Part shown: positions 8,488 to 18,452 of the stretch, one piece after another
How positions within the stretch are numbered: the first letter of the stretch is position 1
Layout: each line of letters starts with the position of its first letter
NCBI RefSeq assembly: GCF_000315055.1
Contig: NZ_BAER01000129.1
Span: 1 to 41,599, forward strand
Length of the DNA stretch: 41,599 nucleotides
Source: Paraglaciecola polaris LMG 21857
GTDB lineage: Bacteria > Pseudomonadota > Gammaproteobacteria > Enterobacterales > Alteromonadaceae
Direction: 5' to 3'
Translations under genes and position numbers: made by a program
Notes under the pieces: generated by a model
The model's input: the letters and a program-made list of their open reading frames with translations, nothing else
Told to the model about the DNA's origin: nothing
The model's database searches: none

Positions 8488-10559
8488 TACTCCTGTTCAC
8501 CCTTTTTCTCCATGGCTTTTTCAGCGTCGGCTTTTTTCTGCAAGTATTCACTGTAAGAAGGAGGCAAGGCCAAGCCTTCATTCCATTCGGGTAAAGCAGG
8601 ATTTTCAGAAAACGGCATTAACGGAATGCCTTCTGATTGACGTTTAAGCTGTTCAGCACGGATGTAATTGTATTTTTTGCGACTAATATCATTCATGGTG
8701 ATCCCATCACGAATGATGGTAGGACGAATAAAGACCATCAAATTACGTTTCGACTTACTGGTAGTCGTTGATTTGAATAAGTTACCAATATAAGGGATAT
8801 CCCCTAAAATCGGTACTTTAGAGACACTTTCTTGCACATCGTCATCAATCAAACCACCGAGCACGATCGTACCACCATCATCGACTATGACCGTCGTTTT
8901 AATCTCACGCTTATTGATCAAAATATCCACTGATGTGGCACCACTAATACTCGATACTTCTTGTTCGATAAGCAATTGCACCGCATTCCCTTCGTTAATC
9001 TGGGGGGTAACTTTAAGCTTAATACCTATTTCTTGACGTTCAACAGACTGAAACGGATTTGAATTGGTAGACCCTGTGGTTGAACCGGTAATTATTGGCA
9101 CCTCTTGACCAACAATAAAGTACGCTTCTTCGTTATCTAGCGTGGTCAAATGCGGCGTCGAAAGCACATTAGAGTTGGTATCAGTGCTGACCGCCTGTAA
9201 TACGGCTCCCCAGCCATCTTTCACTGCACCAACCAAGAAGCCATTTACGCCCCCAAGCAAAGATGCCAGAGAGGAGTAATCCCCTTCAGTTGTTTCATCA
9301 AACGAATAAGGGTCGCCGTTATCATCAAAACCTACCGTAGTTGTGGTGGTGTCTTCTGCTTCTGCGGCTGCCACTGCTAGTGAGCCGATACCCACAACGT
9401 TGCCATTACTAAATTGCTGGGCACCGTATTTCTCGCTGGCCCACTGTACACCGACGGTTGTGCCGTCGCCTTCAAATACTTCCACAATAATCGCTTCTAC
9501 TTGCACCTGAGCGCGGCGAATATCAAGTTGACGAATAACATCTTCTAAGGAACGCATCATATCCGGCTGAGCGGTAATAACCAGAGCATTAGAATCTCCA
9601 TGTGCTTCTATGCTGATCCCTCGATTCGTCTTGGTGGTTGTTTTCCCTCCACCTTGCTCTTCGGCTTGAATACTCGCGCTGACACCTTGTAGCACTTTAA
9701 CCAGCTCTTCGGCTTTTGAATACTTTAAGAAAATAACCCGGGTATTCCCATTACTCTCTAACTCTTGATCCATCCGCTCTATCAAGTTAATGATGCGCTT
9801 ACGCGCCTTGATATCACCACTGACCATCACACTGTTGGTTCGATCATCGGCCACGACTCGAGGGGCATCTTTGCCTCCGGCACTGGTTTTACCCGATGTT
9901 TTGTTAATGCTGTCAATGATACGCACCATTTCAGTGGCGGATGCGTACTTGAGTTTGATGATTTCAACTTCTTCATCGCCAGCTTTATCCACTCGTTCAA
10001 TAATTTCTACTAAACGATTCACCACGGCTGCACGTCCGGTTAGCATCATCACATTGGATGCGTCATGGCTGACCACATTACCGCCACCAGCTTGATCGTT
10101 TAGCTGACGCAGAATAGGCGCAAGTTCCCGTACAGGTACGTTATAAACGGGCATCACTCGGGTGATCATCTCATCGCCGTCAAAAGGCGTGCCTTCCACT
10201 ACAGGTAAATTCGACGTTTTCGCATCTTTGGAACGCACCACTTTGACAATACCGCTGGGCATTTCAACCACCGCATAGCCGTATACTTGCAGCACGTTTA
10301 AGAAGAACTGATAGTACTGGGCTTCATCTAATAAATCGTAACTACGAACAGATATTTTACCTCGTACATTAGGGTCGACTATGATGGTTTTTTTAAGGTT
10401 CTTACCCACTATGTTAATAAATTCACCGATATCGGTATTTTTAAAGTTGGGTGAATACTCGTTCGCCGCCACATAGGTTGACGCAGTAAAAAATGCGGTC
10501 CCAATAACAAAGCACAAGCTAGGTAAGATATTACGGCTTGTTCGCTGGATAAAATTCAT
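8487..10559 (-). CDS. gspD: Type II secretion outer-membrane secretin GspD
   Basis: 690-residue secretin that forms the outer-membrane exit channel. An N-terminal signal peptide (about 1-33, ending YVAA) precedes the N0 domain ([17 protein letters not shown]). Three N1-N3 repeats follow, with Val-rich motifs such as [12 protein letters not shown], then the secretin domain from about 345 with [10 protein letters not shown] and [14 protein letters not shown], and a C-terminal tail. Length is within the family norm. Pilotin-type targeting cannot be judged from the sequence. It is separated from gspC by only 5 bases. Confidence 0.98.
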   Translation of the reverse strand: MNFIQRTSRNILPSLCFVIGTAFFTASTYVAANEYSPNFKNTDIGEFINIVGKNLKKTIIVDPNVRGKISVRSYDLLDEAQYYQFFLNVLQVYGYAVVEMPSGIVKVVRSKDAKTSNLPVVEGTPFDGDEMITRVMPVYNVPVRELAPILRQLNDQAGGGNVVSHDASNVMMLTGRAAVVNRLVEIIERVDKAGDEEVEIIKLKYASATEMVRIIDSINKTSGKTSAGGKDAPRVVADDRTNSVMVSGDIKARKRIINLIERMDQELESNGNTRVIFLKYSKAEELVKVLQGVSASIQAEEQGGGKTTTKTNRGISIEAHGDSNALVITAQPDMMRSLEDVIRQLDIRRAQVQVEAIIVEVFEGDGTTVGVQWASEKYGAQQFSNGNVVGIGSLAVAAAEAEDTTTTTVGFDDNGDPYSFDETTEGDYSSLASLLGGVNGFLVGAVKDGWGAVLQAVSTDTNSNVLSTPHLTTLDNEEAYFIVGQEVPIITGSTTGSTNSNPFQSVERQEIGIKLKVTPQINEGNAVQLLIEQEVSSISGATSVDILINKREIKTTVIVDDGGTIVLGGLIDDDVQESVSKVPILGDIPYIGNLFKSTTTSKSKRNLMVFIRPTIIRDGITMNDISRKKYNYIRAEQLKRQSEGIPLMPFSENPALPEWNEGLALPPSYSEYLQKKADAEKAMEKKGEQE

Positions 10560-10564
10560 TCTCG

Positions 10565-11455
10565 TTATTCCTGTTCCACATCGGGTAAATCTAAAAATAA
10601 GGTCAGCAATTCATTATCACGGCTGACGGTAATTTGTAGTGACTGTGCTTGGCGCAATTCGCCCATGGCTTCAACTGCCTGCTGTGGATCGGTTAAATTC
10701 AAACCGTTTATATCGGTGATCACGTCACCGCTTTGCAGGCCTGCTGCTTTAAATAACTCAGGCTTTTTGCCTGGGCTCACCTGGTAGCCCTGCAACTCGC
10801 CGTTTGAGCTGTGGGGCGCCACAGAAATGAAGTCCGTAAAATTCGCCGGTTGCTGCTGAAGCATGCGCGTGGCGTCCATTACATCATCCGATAAAGTGAC
10901 AACATTCTGCTCTTTTGGTGAAGGCGATAACGTTGGGGTGGCTCGCCTAGGTTTGTTGCTGCGTTTATTGTTCGCTTCGTCGTAGTCAATACCATCCAGC
11001 ATAAGGGTTTCATTTGCTACTCCGTTGCGAATAATCACTCGGTCTCTAAACACTTCCCGCAAGGTCGCGTTGGTACCTATAATCTTATCTCCCAAACCAT
11101 ACGTATCCTGACTGCCTTTGTTTTCAATAATCGCGGCGCCTTGCTCCGGTACCGAGCTAGTTACCACGCCAGTTAAGGTCAGGTTCAATTTGGTTTCCGG
11201 CGCATCCGTCACAGTTTGCTCTACGGTAGGGGAGGCCTGAAAATCGCCAAATAAATTTAGCCGTTTTAGGACATTCAAATCGAGTGCGTTCTGAGATCCG
11301 CTGGCTAAGGGGACAACCCGTGTATTCGGTGTTTCATTGCTCGTTAACGCATTTTGAGGCCATAGACGCCAAGTGAGTTCAGCTACATAAGCCAACAGAA
11401 AAATCACCAATAGTGCCACAACAACACGGTTAATCTGTTGTTGATACTTAAGCAA
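10565..11455 (-). CDS. gspC: Type II secretion protein GspC
   Basis: 296-residue bitopic inner-membrane protein that connects the platform to the secretin. It has one membrane helix (about residues 10-29), a homology region around 85-155 that contacts the GspD N0 domain, a linker, and a C-terminal PDZ domain (about 215-295: LQSGDVITDINGLNL). The frame opens with TTG (11455). I see no usable ATG near it and no clear ribosome site, so the exact start is the weakest part of the call. First gene of the operon. Confidence 0.94.
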   Translation of the reverse strand: MLKYQQQINRVVVALLVIFLLAYVAELTWRLWPQNALTSNETPNTRVVPLASGSQNALDLNVLKRLNLFGDFQASPTVEQTVTDAPETKLNLTLTGVVTSSVPEQGAAIIENKGSQDTYGLGDKIIGTNATLREVFRDRVIIRNGVANETLMLDGIDYDEANNKRSNKPRRATPTLSPSPKEQNVVTLSDDVMDATRMLQQQPANFTDFISVAPHSSNGELQGYQVSPGKKPELFKAAGLQSGDVITDINGLNLTDPQQAVEAMGELRQAQSLQITVSRDNELLTLFLDLPDVEQE

Positions 11456-11476
11456 AACTAGCCAGAAGTGGTCGAA

Positions 11477-11505
11477 ATTATAATGTGTGATAGTTAAGGT
11501 CTCAT
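11477..11505 (-). promoter_or_regulatory. Putative promoter of the gsp operon
   Basis: On the minus strand a perfect -10 box TATAAT (11477-11482) lies 17 bases from ATGAGA (11500-11505), which matches 4 of 6 bases of the sigma-70 -35 consensus. Transcription would begin around 11469, leaving a very short leader before the TTG start of gspC. Confidence 0.5.
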
Positions 11506-11563
11506 GGTTGCGTCAAGCCATTTAAAGGCCAGGTGTTGTTTATGCGCATGTTATTTTTATCAT

Positions 11564-12259
11564 TTACCAAGGAATTTGCGATCCAGATTCATCTATAAAT
11601 TTACCGCTATCGGCTTTGGTCAACCCCTTGATTACGCTAATCAGTTGTATTACCGCTTGCTCTACCGTACTCGTGGCTTCTTGACCGCCCATGTCGGTTT
11701 GTACCCAACCAGGGCTGATAGCACACACTATTTTGCCGTTTTCTTTATTTTGCCATGCAAAACGCTGGGTAAACATATTCAGCGCCGCTTTACTCATGGC
11801 ATAAGCATCAAGTGGCGCGTCGGCAAATTGCTTACTGTGGGTAATTGACGCCACACCAGAAGACATTTGAATGACTTTCGCCTCAGATGTTAATGCCCCC
11901 AACAGCGCTTGGCAAACTAAGCTAGGCGCAATGCTATTTATCATGAAATTATCAACAAACGCTGATTGCGTCCATTGTCCAAATGTCTCATTAGCACTAA
12001 CACCTGCGTTATTAATCAATATGTCGAGCTTAAAATTGCCCTGCACAGCATTAGCTAATTGATTAATCGAATTCTCAGAGTGAAGATCAGCATGCAGTAT
12101 ATGCATTCTATTTCCACTTATGGTTTTTAACGCCAATAAATCTTGTTGTGACGAACCTTCACGGCACACACCAATCACAACATCACCTTGGGAGATATAC
12201 TGCTGACAGAGCCCTAACCCGATGCCACGGTTAGCTCCTGTGACAAGCACTGTTTTCAT
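11564..12259 (-). CDS. Short-chain dehydrogenase/reductase (SDR) family
   Basis: 231-residue classical SDR oxidoreductase, predicted cytoplasmic and NAD(P)-dependent. Motifs are the nucleotide-binding TGANRGIG (7-14), NNAG (83-86), the catalytic Ser in the MSSG stretch near 132-135, and YxxxK (Tyr153, Lys157). PGWVQTDMGG follows the active site. The overall flavour is that of the small C-factor-like SDR subgroup, but the substrate cannot be inferred. It is monocistronic, divergent from hslR, and lies just upstream of the gsp operon on the same strand without sharing its promoter. Confidence 0.9.
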   Translation of the reverse strand: MKTVLVTGANRGIGLGLCQQYISQGDVVIGVCREGSSQQDLLALKTISGNRMHILHADLHSENSINQLANAVQGNFKLDILINNAGVSANETFGQWTQSAFVDNFMINSIAPSLVCQALLGALTSEAKVIQMSSGVASITHSKQFADAPLDAYAMSKAALNMFTQRFAWQNKENGKIVCAISPGWVQTDMGGQEATSTVEQAVIQLISVIKGLTKADSGKFIDESGSQIPW

Positions 12260-12417
12260 GGGTTAAGTTTTCCTTTTAGGACCTGTGGGCGTAACATGAG
12301 CCAAGTCATTTTTATTATTATTTTTTATCTTAACGTTTGCCAATGATAACGAGTAGGCACTGGGGTCACAACTCTATTAAGCAATCGTTATGAAAATATT
12401 ACATATTGGTCACTCAT

Positions 12418-12822
12418 ATGCAAAACAGCAAAAAATCTCTTACAGAACAAAGTCTTCGCTTGGACAAGTGGCTTTGGGCTGCGCGCTTTTTCAAAACACG
12501 CTCCTTAGCCAGAGATGCCGTGATGTCGGGCAAGGTCAGTTACAATGGTCAAAGGTGCAAGCCAAGCAAGGTGGTAGAGCTCGGTGCCGAGATAAAAGTT
12601 CCCCAAGGGTTCGATGTGAAAGAGATCATCGTGGTAGAATTAGCCCAGCATAGGCGTTCTGCTCCGTTGGCGCAGCTAATGTTCGAAGAAAAGCCAGAGA
12701 GCATCGCCCAGCGTGAAAAAAATGCTGAGATGCGCAAGTTAAGTGCTTTTCATAGCCCAAAGCCCGATCAGCGTCCCGACAAAAAACAACGTCGACAAAT
12801 TATTCAATTAAAACACCAGTAA
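12418..12822 (+). CDS. hslR: Heat-shock protein 15, ribosome-associated RNA-binding protein
   Basis: S4-domain protein of 134 residues, closely resembling E. coli Hsp15: RLDKWLWAARFFKTRSLA, then YNGQRCKPSKVVELG, and the basic tail PDQRPDKKQRRQI. Hsp15 binds free 50S subunits that still carry a nascent chain after heat shock and helps recycle them. I chose the ATG at 12418 over a TTG at 12406; neither has a strong ribosome site. It is followed after 33 bases by hslO, the same pair as in E. coli. Confidence 0.96.
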   Translation: MQNSKKSLTEQSLRLDKWLWAARFFKTRSLARDAVMSGKVSYNGQRCKPSKVVELGAEIKVPQGFDVKEIIVVELAQHRRSAPLAQLMFEEKPESIAQREKNAEMRKLSAFHSPKPDQRPDKKQRRQIIQLKHQ

Positions 12823-12855
12823 CCAGCGTACGCGCTGAATCATCGAGAAATTACT

Positions 12856-13749
12856 ATGTCATTTGATCAACTGCACCGTTATCTTTTTAATCAAGCTCAT
12901 GTACGCGGCGAGCTTGTTCGATTAGAAAGCAGCTACCAATCTATTTTAGACTCCTATGCTTACCCCCCTGTTATTCAGCAATTGCTGGGTGAATTAATGG
13001 CAGCAACCTCAATGCTCACAGCCACCTTGAAATTCGAAGGGGATATTGCCCTGCAATTGCAAAGTGACGGCCCAGTTAATTACGCCGTGGTAAACGGAAC
13101 ACATCATCAGCAATTACGAGGGGTTGCTCGTTGGGATGAGTCCCTAGCAGAGCTGCCCAGTGATTTCAGCCAGCTGTTTCAAAAAGGGGTATTAGTCATC
13201 ACTATTACGCCAACAGACGGAGAGCGTTACCAAGGCATGGTGGCTTTAGACAAACCAACGTTGGCCGAATGTATTGAAAGCTACTTTCAACAGTCTGAAC
13301 AGTTAGCGACCAAGGTTATTCTGCGCACACAACAAACAGCAAATAACGCGAAGGCGTGCGGCATGTTTTTACAAATACTCCCTACTAGTAGTCAGGCCAC
13401 AGATACTGCAGATACTGGATTTGAGCACTTGGCAAGCCTGACTGATACCATTAAAGATGAAGAGCTATTTAACTTGCCTGCAGAAGATATTTTGTATCGC
13501 CTTTATCATCAGGAAGAGATTGAAGTGTATGCGCCAGCGGATGTTATTTTTAAATGCACTTGCAGCCGTGAACGCAGCGCTAATGCCCTAGCGGCAGTAG
13601 AAAAAAGCGAGCTACTTGATATTGTTGCCACTGAAGGCGCGATAAAAATGAACTGCCAGTATTGCCATACCGAATACCGCTTTGATGAAATTGATGTACA
13701 CAGCATACATGCAGGTACATTTGCTATGGACACCAGCCAAAATCAGTAA
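12856..13749 (+). CDS. hslO: Redox-regulated chaperone Hsp33
   Basis: 297-residue cytoplasmic holdase chaperone activated by oxidation. The C-terminal redox switch is intact: CxC at Cys234/Cys236 and CxxC at Cys267/Cys270, the four zinc-binding cysteines of the family. The N-terminal substrate-binding core and linker have normal length. A GAGAAA ribosome site precedes the ATG. Probably co-transcribed with hslR. Its 3' end faces envZ. Confidence 0.98.
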   Translation: MSFDQLHRYLFNQAHVRGELVRLESSYQSILDSYAYPPVIQQLLGELMAATSMLTATLKFEGDIALQLQSDGPVNYAVVNGTHHQQLRGVARWDESLAELPSDFSQLFQKGVLVITITPTDGERYQGMVALDKPTLAECIESYFQQSEQLATKVILRTQQTANNAKACGMFLQILPTSSQATDTADTGFEHLASLTDTIKDEELFNLPAEDILYRLYHQEEIEVYAPADVIFKCTCSRERSANALAAVEKSELLDIVATEGAIKMNCQYCHTEYRFDEIDVHSIHAGTFAMDTSQNQ

Positions 13750-13768
13750 GCTCAATTGAGCGAATACG

Positions 13769-13819
13769 GCCCCTAATCGATATTAATCGACGTCATTCTA
13801 AGCAATACGTATTAGGGGC
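13769..13819. repeat. Inverted repeat between hslO and envZ
   Basis: A perfect 9-base inverted repeat (GCCCCTAAT at 13769-13777, ATTAGGGGC at 13811-13819) with a 33-base loop spans the space between the two convergent genes. The right arm includes the envZ stop codon. There is no T-run, so it is at best a structural 3' end shared by both transcripts. Confidence 0.4.
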
Positions 13820-15116
13820 ATGTATGAGGAATATACACACTGGCCACCAAACCACCTTCAGGGTGGTTTTTTAATGTCACTTCGCCGCTATGCATATCAA
13901 CAATTCGCTTGATAATGGCCAACCCTAAGCCAGAGCCCAAGCTGCCACGGGCTTTATCACCCTGAGTGAAAGGCTTAAACAAGCCTTCCATTTGGGCATC
14001 GGGGATCCCTGAGCCAAAATCACGAATAGAGAAATAGAGTAAGTTTCGCGCTTTATCAAAACCCGAGCGGATCTCAATATCTTCGCTGCCGTAGCGAAAG
14101 GCGTTTTCAATCAAGTTATCTAATACCCGTTTCAGTGCCACTCGGCGCATACACGCAGTGGGAATGGGTTTCAAATGTAAATGTATATTGTGGTGCTCTT
14201 CAATATTACGCACCTGAACTGCATCGCGAATCAATTCATTTACGTCTACGCTGACCATGCTTTCTTGCTGGTCTTGACGTACGTAATTAATAAACTGATC
14301 TATGATGTCATTCATATCTTCAATATCGTTGACTATGCCCTCTTTCAGCCAATCTTGCGCTTCTGGGAGCATTTCAGTGGCCAAACGAATGCGCGTTAAG
14401 GGCGTACGTAAATCATGAGATATGCCTGCCGTCAACAATGCTCTATCATCTTCGAGTTGCTTAATCCCCTTAGCCATTTGATTAAACGCTTGGGTAACGG
14501 CCATCAATTCAGTAGAGCCTTGGGCATCAAGTGGTGGAGGAATGTTACCCCGTCCAACTTCGATCGCTGCATGTTGCAGGGCCTGTAGAGGTTTGTTGAG
14601 TCTGCGTACAAAAATCCAGCCTCCGGCCACACTCAAAATGCCAATTACCAGTAGATAAATAGTCAATGGCGAAATATCGGATTCCCCATGACTTAACATG
14701 GGGATTGTCACCCACACACTAGGATCTTGCGGTGGTTTAACCCACACTAAGTAAGGATTACCCTGCGTGATCCGCACTTCTGCCTCACCGCCCAGTTTTA
14801 AGCTCATTTGGCGTGACAGATAGGGGTAATAAATGGCTTGTTCGACTCCCTCAGCGAGGGCTTTTTCATCACTTAGCAAACGCATTCCCGTGGCCGCAAA
14901 AAAACGCTTGTGCAGCTCAGGATCTTTGTGATCAATCTCTTCGATGAACACCAAATTAATTTGCGTGGCCAGCAGGTTATTTATCTGCTGATAACTAGGT
15001 CGAATAAAATAATAAGTGACTGATAGGTACGATACCACTTGATTGATCAGTAACAACATACCAATCAGCAGTACCGTTTGCCCAAATGCACTTTTAGGTA
15101 GGAATCTCAATTGCAT
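13812..15116 (-). CDS. envZ: Osmosensing sensor histidine kinase EnvZ
   Basis: 434-residue inner-membrane sensor kinase. Membrane helices at about 12-35 and 150-170 bracket a periplasmic domain, followed by HAMP (about 171-222), the dimerisation/phosphoacceptor box [19 protein letters not shown] with His234, and a HATPase domain (N box, DFGSGIP, GLGLAI). The H-box and HAMP regions match E. coli EnvZ almost residue for residue. It phosphorylates and dephosphorylates OmpR. It lies 20 bases downstream of ompR in the same transcript. Confidence 0.96.
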   Translation of the reverse strand: MQLRFLPKSAFGQTVLLIGMLLLINQVVSYLSVTYYFIRPSYQQINNLLATQINLVFIEEIDHKDPELHKRFFAATGMRLLSDEKALAEGVEQAIYYPYLSRQMSLKLGGEAEVRITQGNPYLVWVKPPQDPSVWVTIPMLSHGESDISPLTIYLLVIGILSVAGGWIFVRRLNKPLQALQHAAIEVGRGNIPPPLDAQGSTELMAVTQAFNQMAKGIKQLEDDRALLTAGISHDLRTPLTRIRLATEMLPEAQDWLKEGIVNDIEDMNDIIDQFINYVRQDQQESMVSVDVNELIRDAVQVRNIEEHHNIHLHLKPIPTACMRRVALKRVLDNLIENAFRYGSEDIEIRSGFDKARNLLYFSIRDFGSGIPDAQMEGLFKPFTQGDKARGSLGSGLGLAIIKRIVDMHSGEVTLKNHPEGGLVASVYIPHTCP

Positions 15117-15136
15117 TAGCTACGTTTGGGGGTCAA

Positions 15137-15859
15137 CTATGCACCGCCGCCATCAGGCACAAATACATAACCCAAGCCCCAAACGGTTTGAATATACCTA
15201 GGGTTAGCAGGATCTTCTTCTAACATGCGGCGCAGGCGCGATACCTGTACATCGATACTACGTTCAAGCGCACTGTAATCACGCCCCCGAGCCAAATTCA
15301 TCAGTTTATCTCGCGACAAAGGTTCACGCGGATGGGTTACTAACGATTTTAATACCGCAAATTCTCCACTGGTCAGCGTCATCGGCGCACCATCGCTAGC
15401 CATCTCCCGTGTGCCCAAATTCAATCTGAATTTACCAAATTCAATAATTTGCTCAGCTTGGGAAGGTGCACCAGGGGCTTCAACCACTTTACGACGCAAT
15501 ACCGCCTTGATCCGCGCCAACAACTCCCGTGGGTTAAATGGCTTAGGCAGATAATCGTCGGCCCCCATTTCAAGACCGATAATACGATCAACTTCGTCGC
15601 CCTTGGCGGTCAACATCACGATGGGAATTTCATTTTCTTTTTGACGCAGGCGACGGCAAATGGATAAACCATCTTCTCCGGGTAACATTAAATCAAGCAC
15701 CATTAAATGGAAATTCTCACGTTCTAACATACGATCCATTTGCTCGGCGTTTGCTGCTGCACGCACCTGATAACCTTGCTCAACCAAATAACGCTCAAGC
15801 AGGCTGCGTAAACGCATATCATCGTCTACGACTAAAATTTTTGTGGTTTCTTGTCCCAT
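15137..15859 (-). CDS. ompR: Response regulator OmpR
   Basis: 240-residue winged-helix response regulator. The receiver domain (about 7-120) has the acidic pocket DDD at 12-14, the phosphoacceptor Asp56 (LDLMLPG) and the conserved KPF. The C-terminal DNA-binding domain carries the OmpR signatures (TSGEFAVLKSLV, SIDVQVSRLRRMLEEDP, IQTVWGLGYVFVP). It acts with EnvZ to control outer-membrane porins in enterobacteria; the targets here are unknown. First gene of the ompR-envZ operon. Confidence 0.97.
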   Translation of the reverse strand: MGQETTKILVVDDDMRLRSLLERYLVEQGYQVRAAANAEQMDRMLERENFHLMVLDLMLPGEDGLSICRRLRQKENEIPIVMLTAKGDEVDRIIGLEMGADDYLPKPFNPRELLARIKAVLRRKVVEAPGAPSQAEQIIEFGKFRLNLGTREMASDGAPMTLTSGEFAVLKSLVTHPREPLSRDKLMNLARGRDYSALERSIDVQVSRLRRMLEEDPANPRYIQTVWGLGYVFVPDGGGA

Positions 15860-15887
15860 TATCGGATCCCTTTATCACAGTAGCCTC

Positions 15888-15915
15888 ACTATAAGGTAAA
15901 GCGCTGAAATACCAA
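15888..15915 (-). promoter_or_regulatory. Putative ompR promoter
   Basis: On the minus strand TTGGTA (15910-15915) and TATAGT (15888-15893) are separated by 16 bases, a reasonable sigma-70 match about 30 bases before the ompR ATG. Confidence 0.45.
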
Positions 15916-16168
15916 AGCATCCTATGTATTCCTTAGCCTTTGGTTTGTTACAAAGTTTGTCCCTAGTCAGGCAGTTATCGCGGCGCAATCTCCATGCGGA
16001 CAAGCGATGGATCCTGTTAGTCTATTTTAATTACGACATCGAGCAAAATAGTCTTAATCACGTTTGTTAATCCAAGCAAGTCAGCAACCATCACGTCTGG
16101 ACGTGCATTTCAGACTCTATATCCAGATGCGTGTGGCGCGGTTAAATACCACTAAAGGCGAATAGGCC

Positions 16169-16197
16169 TTGACCCAAACAAGCCGCTTGCTTATAAA
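16169..16197 (+). promoter_or_regulatory. Putative prkB promoter
   Basis: TTGACC (16169-16174), a 17-base spacer, and TATAAA (16192-16197) make a strong sigma-70 promoter. Transcription would start near 16204, about 25 bases before the prkB ATG. This also argues against the in-frame TTG at 16169 as a start codon. Confidence 0.65.
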
Positions 16198-16228
16198 TGG
16201 TGGTCATTTTTTCCATCAAGAAACCGAC

Positions 16229-17131
16229 ATGTCTGTAAAACACCCCATTATTGCTATCACTGGTTCTTCCGGCGCCGGCACAACATCAACCACAAATGCG
16301 ATCCGTCATATATTTCGCAACCTGTCGGTCAATGCAGCTGTGGTTGCTGGGGATAGTTTTCATCGTTTTACACGCCCGGAGATGGAAGTCGAGATCCGTA
16401 AAGCCCAAGAACAAGGGCGACACATTAGCTATTTTGGCCCCAAAGCCAATGACTTCGTCATGCTTGAAACCCTGTTTAGCGAATACGCCGAAACGGGGCG
16501 AGGAAAGCACCGTCACTACCTTCACTCATTTGATGAAGCCGTACCCTTTAATCAAATGCCGGGCACCTTTACCCCATGGCAAGACCTACCAAGCAACACG
16601 GACGTATTATTTTACGAGGGTCTGCATGGTGGTGTTGTTACAGAAGAAGCCGACGTAGCAACCCATGTCGACTTACTGGTAGGCATGGTGCCTATCGTAA
16701 ATTTGGAATGGATCCAGAAAATCGTCCGCGATACCACAGAACGTGGTCATTCTCGTGAAGCGGTAATGAGCAGCATAGTGCGCAGTCTCGACGATTATTT
16801 TCAATATATCACCCCACAATTTTCCCGTACCCATGTGAATTTTCAACGTGTACCCACAGTTGATACGTCTAACCCGTTTAGCGCTCGAGAAATCCCTAGC
16901 CAAGATGAAAGTTTTGTTGTGGTCCGTTTTCGACGCGAAATGAAAACGGTCAATTACCCTTATTTACTGCAGATGATTGACGGTGCTTTTATGTCACGCA
17001 TCAACACCCTTGTGGTACCGGGTGGCAAAATGGGCTTAGCCATGGAGCTTATCCTCACACCGCTATTAGAAGAAATCCTTGATAAAAAACGTCGGGCGGG
17101 ATTTCAAATGGATTGGGTCTCGGATAAATAA
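16229..17131 (+). CDS. prkB: PrkB-type phosphoribulokinase homologue
   Basis: 300-residue P-loop kinase with the nucleotide-binding motif GSSGAGTTS near the N-terminus. Further blocks, GDSFHRFTRPEM, GRHISYFGPKANDF, FYEGLHGG, VPIVNLEWIQKI and LVVPGGKMGLAMELI, match E. coli PrkB along its full length. The family is annotated as phosphoribulokinase, but no other Calvin-cycle gene is visible, so the physiological substrate is unclear. The ATG at 16229 gives an N-terminus (MSVKHPIIAITGSSG) aligned with E. coli PrkB. Confidence 0.95.
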   Translation: MSVKHPIIAITGSSGAGTTSTTNAIRHIFRNLSVNAAVVAGDSFHRFTRPEMEVEIRKAQEQGRHISYFGPKANDFVMLETLFSEYAETGRGKHRHYLHSFDEAVPFNQMPGTFTPWQDLPSNTDVLFYEGLHGGVVTEEADVATHVDLLVGMVPIVNLEWIQKIVRDTTERGHSREAVMSSIVRSLDDYFQYITPQFSRTHVNFQRVPTVDTSNPFSAREIPSQDESFVVVRFRREMKTVNYPYLLQMIDGAFMSRINTLVVPGGKMGLAMELILTPLLEEILDKKRRAGFQMDWVSDK

Positions 17132-17293
17132 AGCCAATCCAAATCAATCATGGTCATCGAGTATACTAGCGGTGCTGTTTGAGCACCGCATTGCGATGGA
17201 ACAATTGAAGTAAACAAGCCGCAATTAACATGATATAACGCAACCTTGATCAGTTTTTTGCCTTGCAGGCAGAACATTATTAGGTTGTACGCT

Positions 17294-18367
17294 ATGCCCC
17301 ACTCCACTACGCAAGCTGGATTACCTCCGAGCTTTATCGAATTACTCAGCAGCCTTATGCGCAGCCCAAGTGTGGTTGGCGCCGAGCATTCATTCTTTCG
17401 TGTGTTGCAACGTGAGTTAGAAGAACGCGGTGCCAAGGTAACTTGGTATGAGGGCCTGCTTGTCGCCCAAGGTAGTGAGCCAGACAGCATGATGTTCTCA
17501 GCGCACATCGACCGTCATGGCCTAATTTGTACCGGCCCTAACGAATTTCAATATGCTGCGTTTGTTGCCGGGGCACGCTCGGATTTACTTGGTAATTCTG
17601 TCAGTGAAAGCCTGATGCAAAAAATTGTTGACCGCTTCGATGATGAATCTGTTTATGCCTATGAGCCTTGGTCTGGTGCTTATCGCGGGCGAGGTACCAT
17701 AAAAGGTGCCTATATCTGCGAATACCGCAACAACTTGATCTTCGAAGTCGATGGTTTAGAGCATGTCGTCGCAGGCACACCTGTCGCATTCACCGACAAG
17801 TTAAGCATCACGGAGCAGGCCTTGGTTGGCCAACTCGACAACATATTGACCACAGCTGCCCTGGTGCACTTATTCGAACAAGGCTTTCAAGGCACGGCCT
17901 TTTTCACTGCTCAAGAGGAGGCGGGCAAGAGTTGGCGTTATTTATTGGAATGGTTCCGGCGTTTTGGCGGCTCGACCAATCAATTGATCGTGGTCGATAC
18001 CAGTCCGTATCCTGATCTACCCACAGCTGCTCAGCAGAATCTTATTTTACGCCACAAAGATGCCAACGCTGTGTTTAATCCACGTTTAACTGAACGCTTA
18101 GTTAGCGAATGTCAGCGCCTAGGCTTGAGCTATCAATTTAAAGACACCTATGTTGAGGCGCAAAACGCCAGACTGATTGCCAACGGTGAAGCACCACATT
18201 CATTGGGTGCCACAGAATTAGGCCGTATCATCTCAGCATCAAATGGGCTGGTAGATGGTACGACCTTGCAAATTCCATCGTCGGGCTATCACACCATGCA
18301 GGAGTCTGCTCCTTTGTCCTCGGTAGCGGGATTTCTGCGCATGCTTGAGACATTAGCTAAAGGCTAA
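17294..18367 (+). CDS. M42/M20-like zinc aminopeptidase
   Basis: 357-residue predicted cytosolic dinuclear-metal peptidase. Likely ligands and catalytic residues are His71 and Asp73 (SAHIDRHG), bridging Asp182 (QLDNILTTAAL), the Glu208-Glu209 pair (TAQEEAGKS), Asp235 (VVDTSP) and His333 (SGYHTMQE), the order expected for the MH clan. An insert between about 85 and 165 is probably the M42 beta-sandwich domain. Substrate unknown. The ATG at 17294 has a weak AGG upstream; a TTG at 17246 would add 16 residues and looks less likely. Confidence 0.85.
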   Translation: MPHSTTQAGLPPSFIELLSSLMRSPSVVGAEHSFFRVLQRELEERGAKVTWYEGLLVAQGSEPDSMMFSAHIDRHGLICTGPNEFQYAAFVAGARSDLLGNSVSESLMQKIVDRFDDESVYAYEPWSGAYRGRGTIKGAYICEYRNNLIFEVDGLEHVVAGTPVAFTDKLSITEQALVGQLDNILTTAALVHLFEQGFQGTAFFTAQEEAGKSWRYLLEWFRRFGGSTNQLIVVDTSPYPDLPTAAQQNLILRHKDANAVFNPRLTERLVSECQRLGLSYQFKDTYVEAQNARLIANGEAPHSLGATELGRIISASNGLVDGTTLQIPSSGYHTMQESAPLSSVAGFLRMLETLAKG

Positions 18368-18408
18368 CGACGTAAGGTAGACGAGATATGACAGGATAAA
18401 AATAAGAC

Positions 18409-18429
18409 AGCCACGCTGTAAGCGTGGCT
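18409..18429 (-). terminator. Terminator of the small secreted protein gene
   Basis: AGCCACGC-TGTAA-GCGTGGCT forms a perfect 8-base stem. On the minus strand it is followed by a T-rich stretch (GTCTTATTTTTA), as expected for a rho-independent terminator 24 bases after the stop codon at 18453. Confidence 0.75.
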
Positions 18430-18452
18430 AAAGTGCTAAGCCAGATATTGGA

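Larger units (their letters stand above)
15860..16228. other. Intergenic region between ompR and prkB
   Basis: This 369-base divergent spacer holds the putative ompR promoter (15888-15915), a perfect 14-base dyad (CACGTC-TG-GACGTG, 16092-16105) and the prkB promoter (16169-16197). I see no open frame with a ribosome site and no RNA gene in it. Confidence 0.6.

Noticed and set aside
16169-16228. TTG at 16169 as the start of prkB
   Set aside because: The TTG is part of a strong -35 box, and the N-terminus from the ATG at 16229 aligns with known PrkB.
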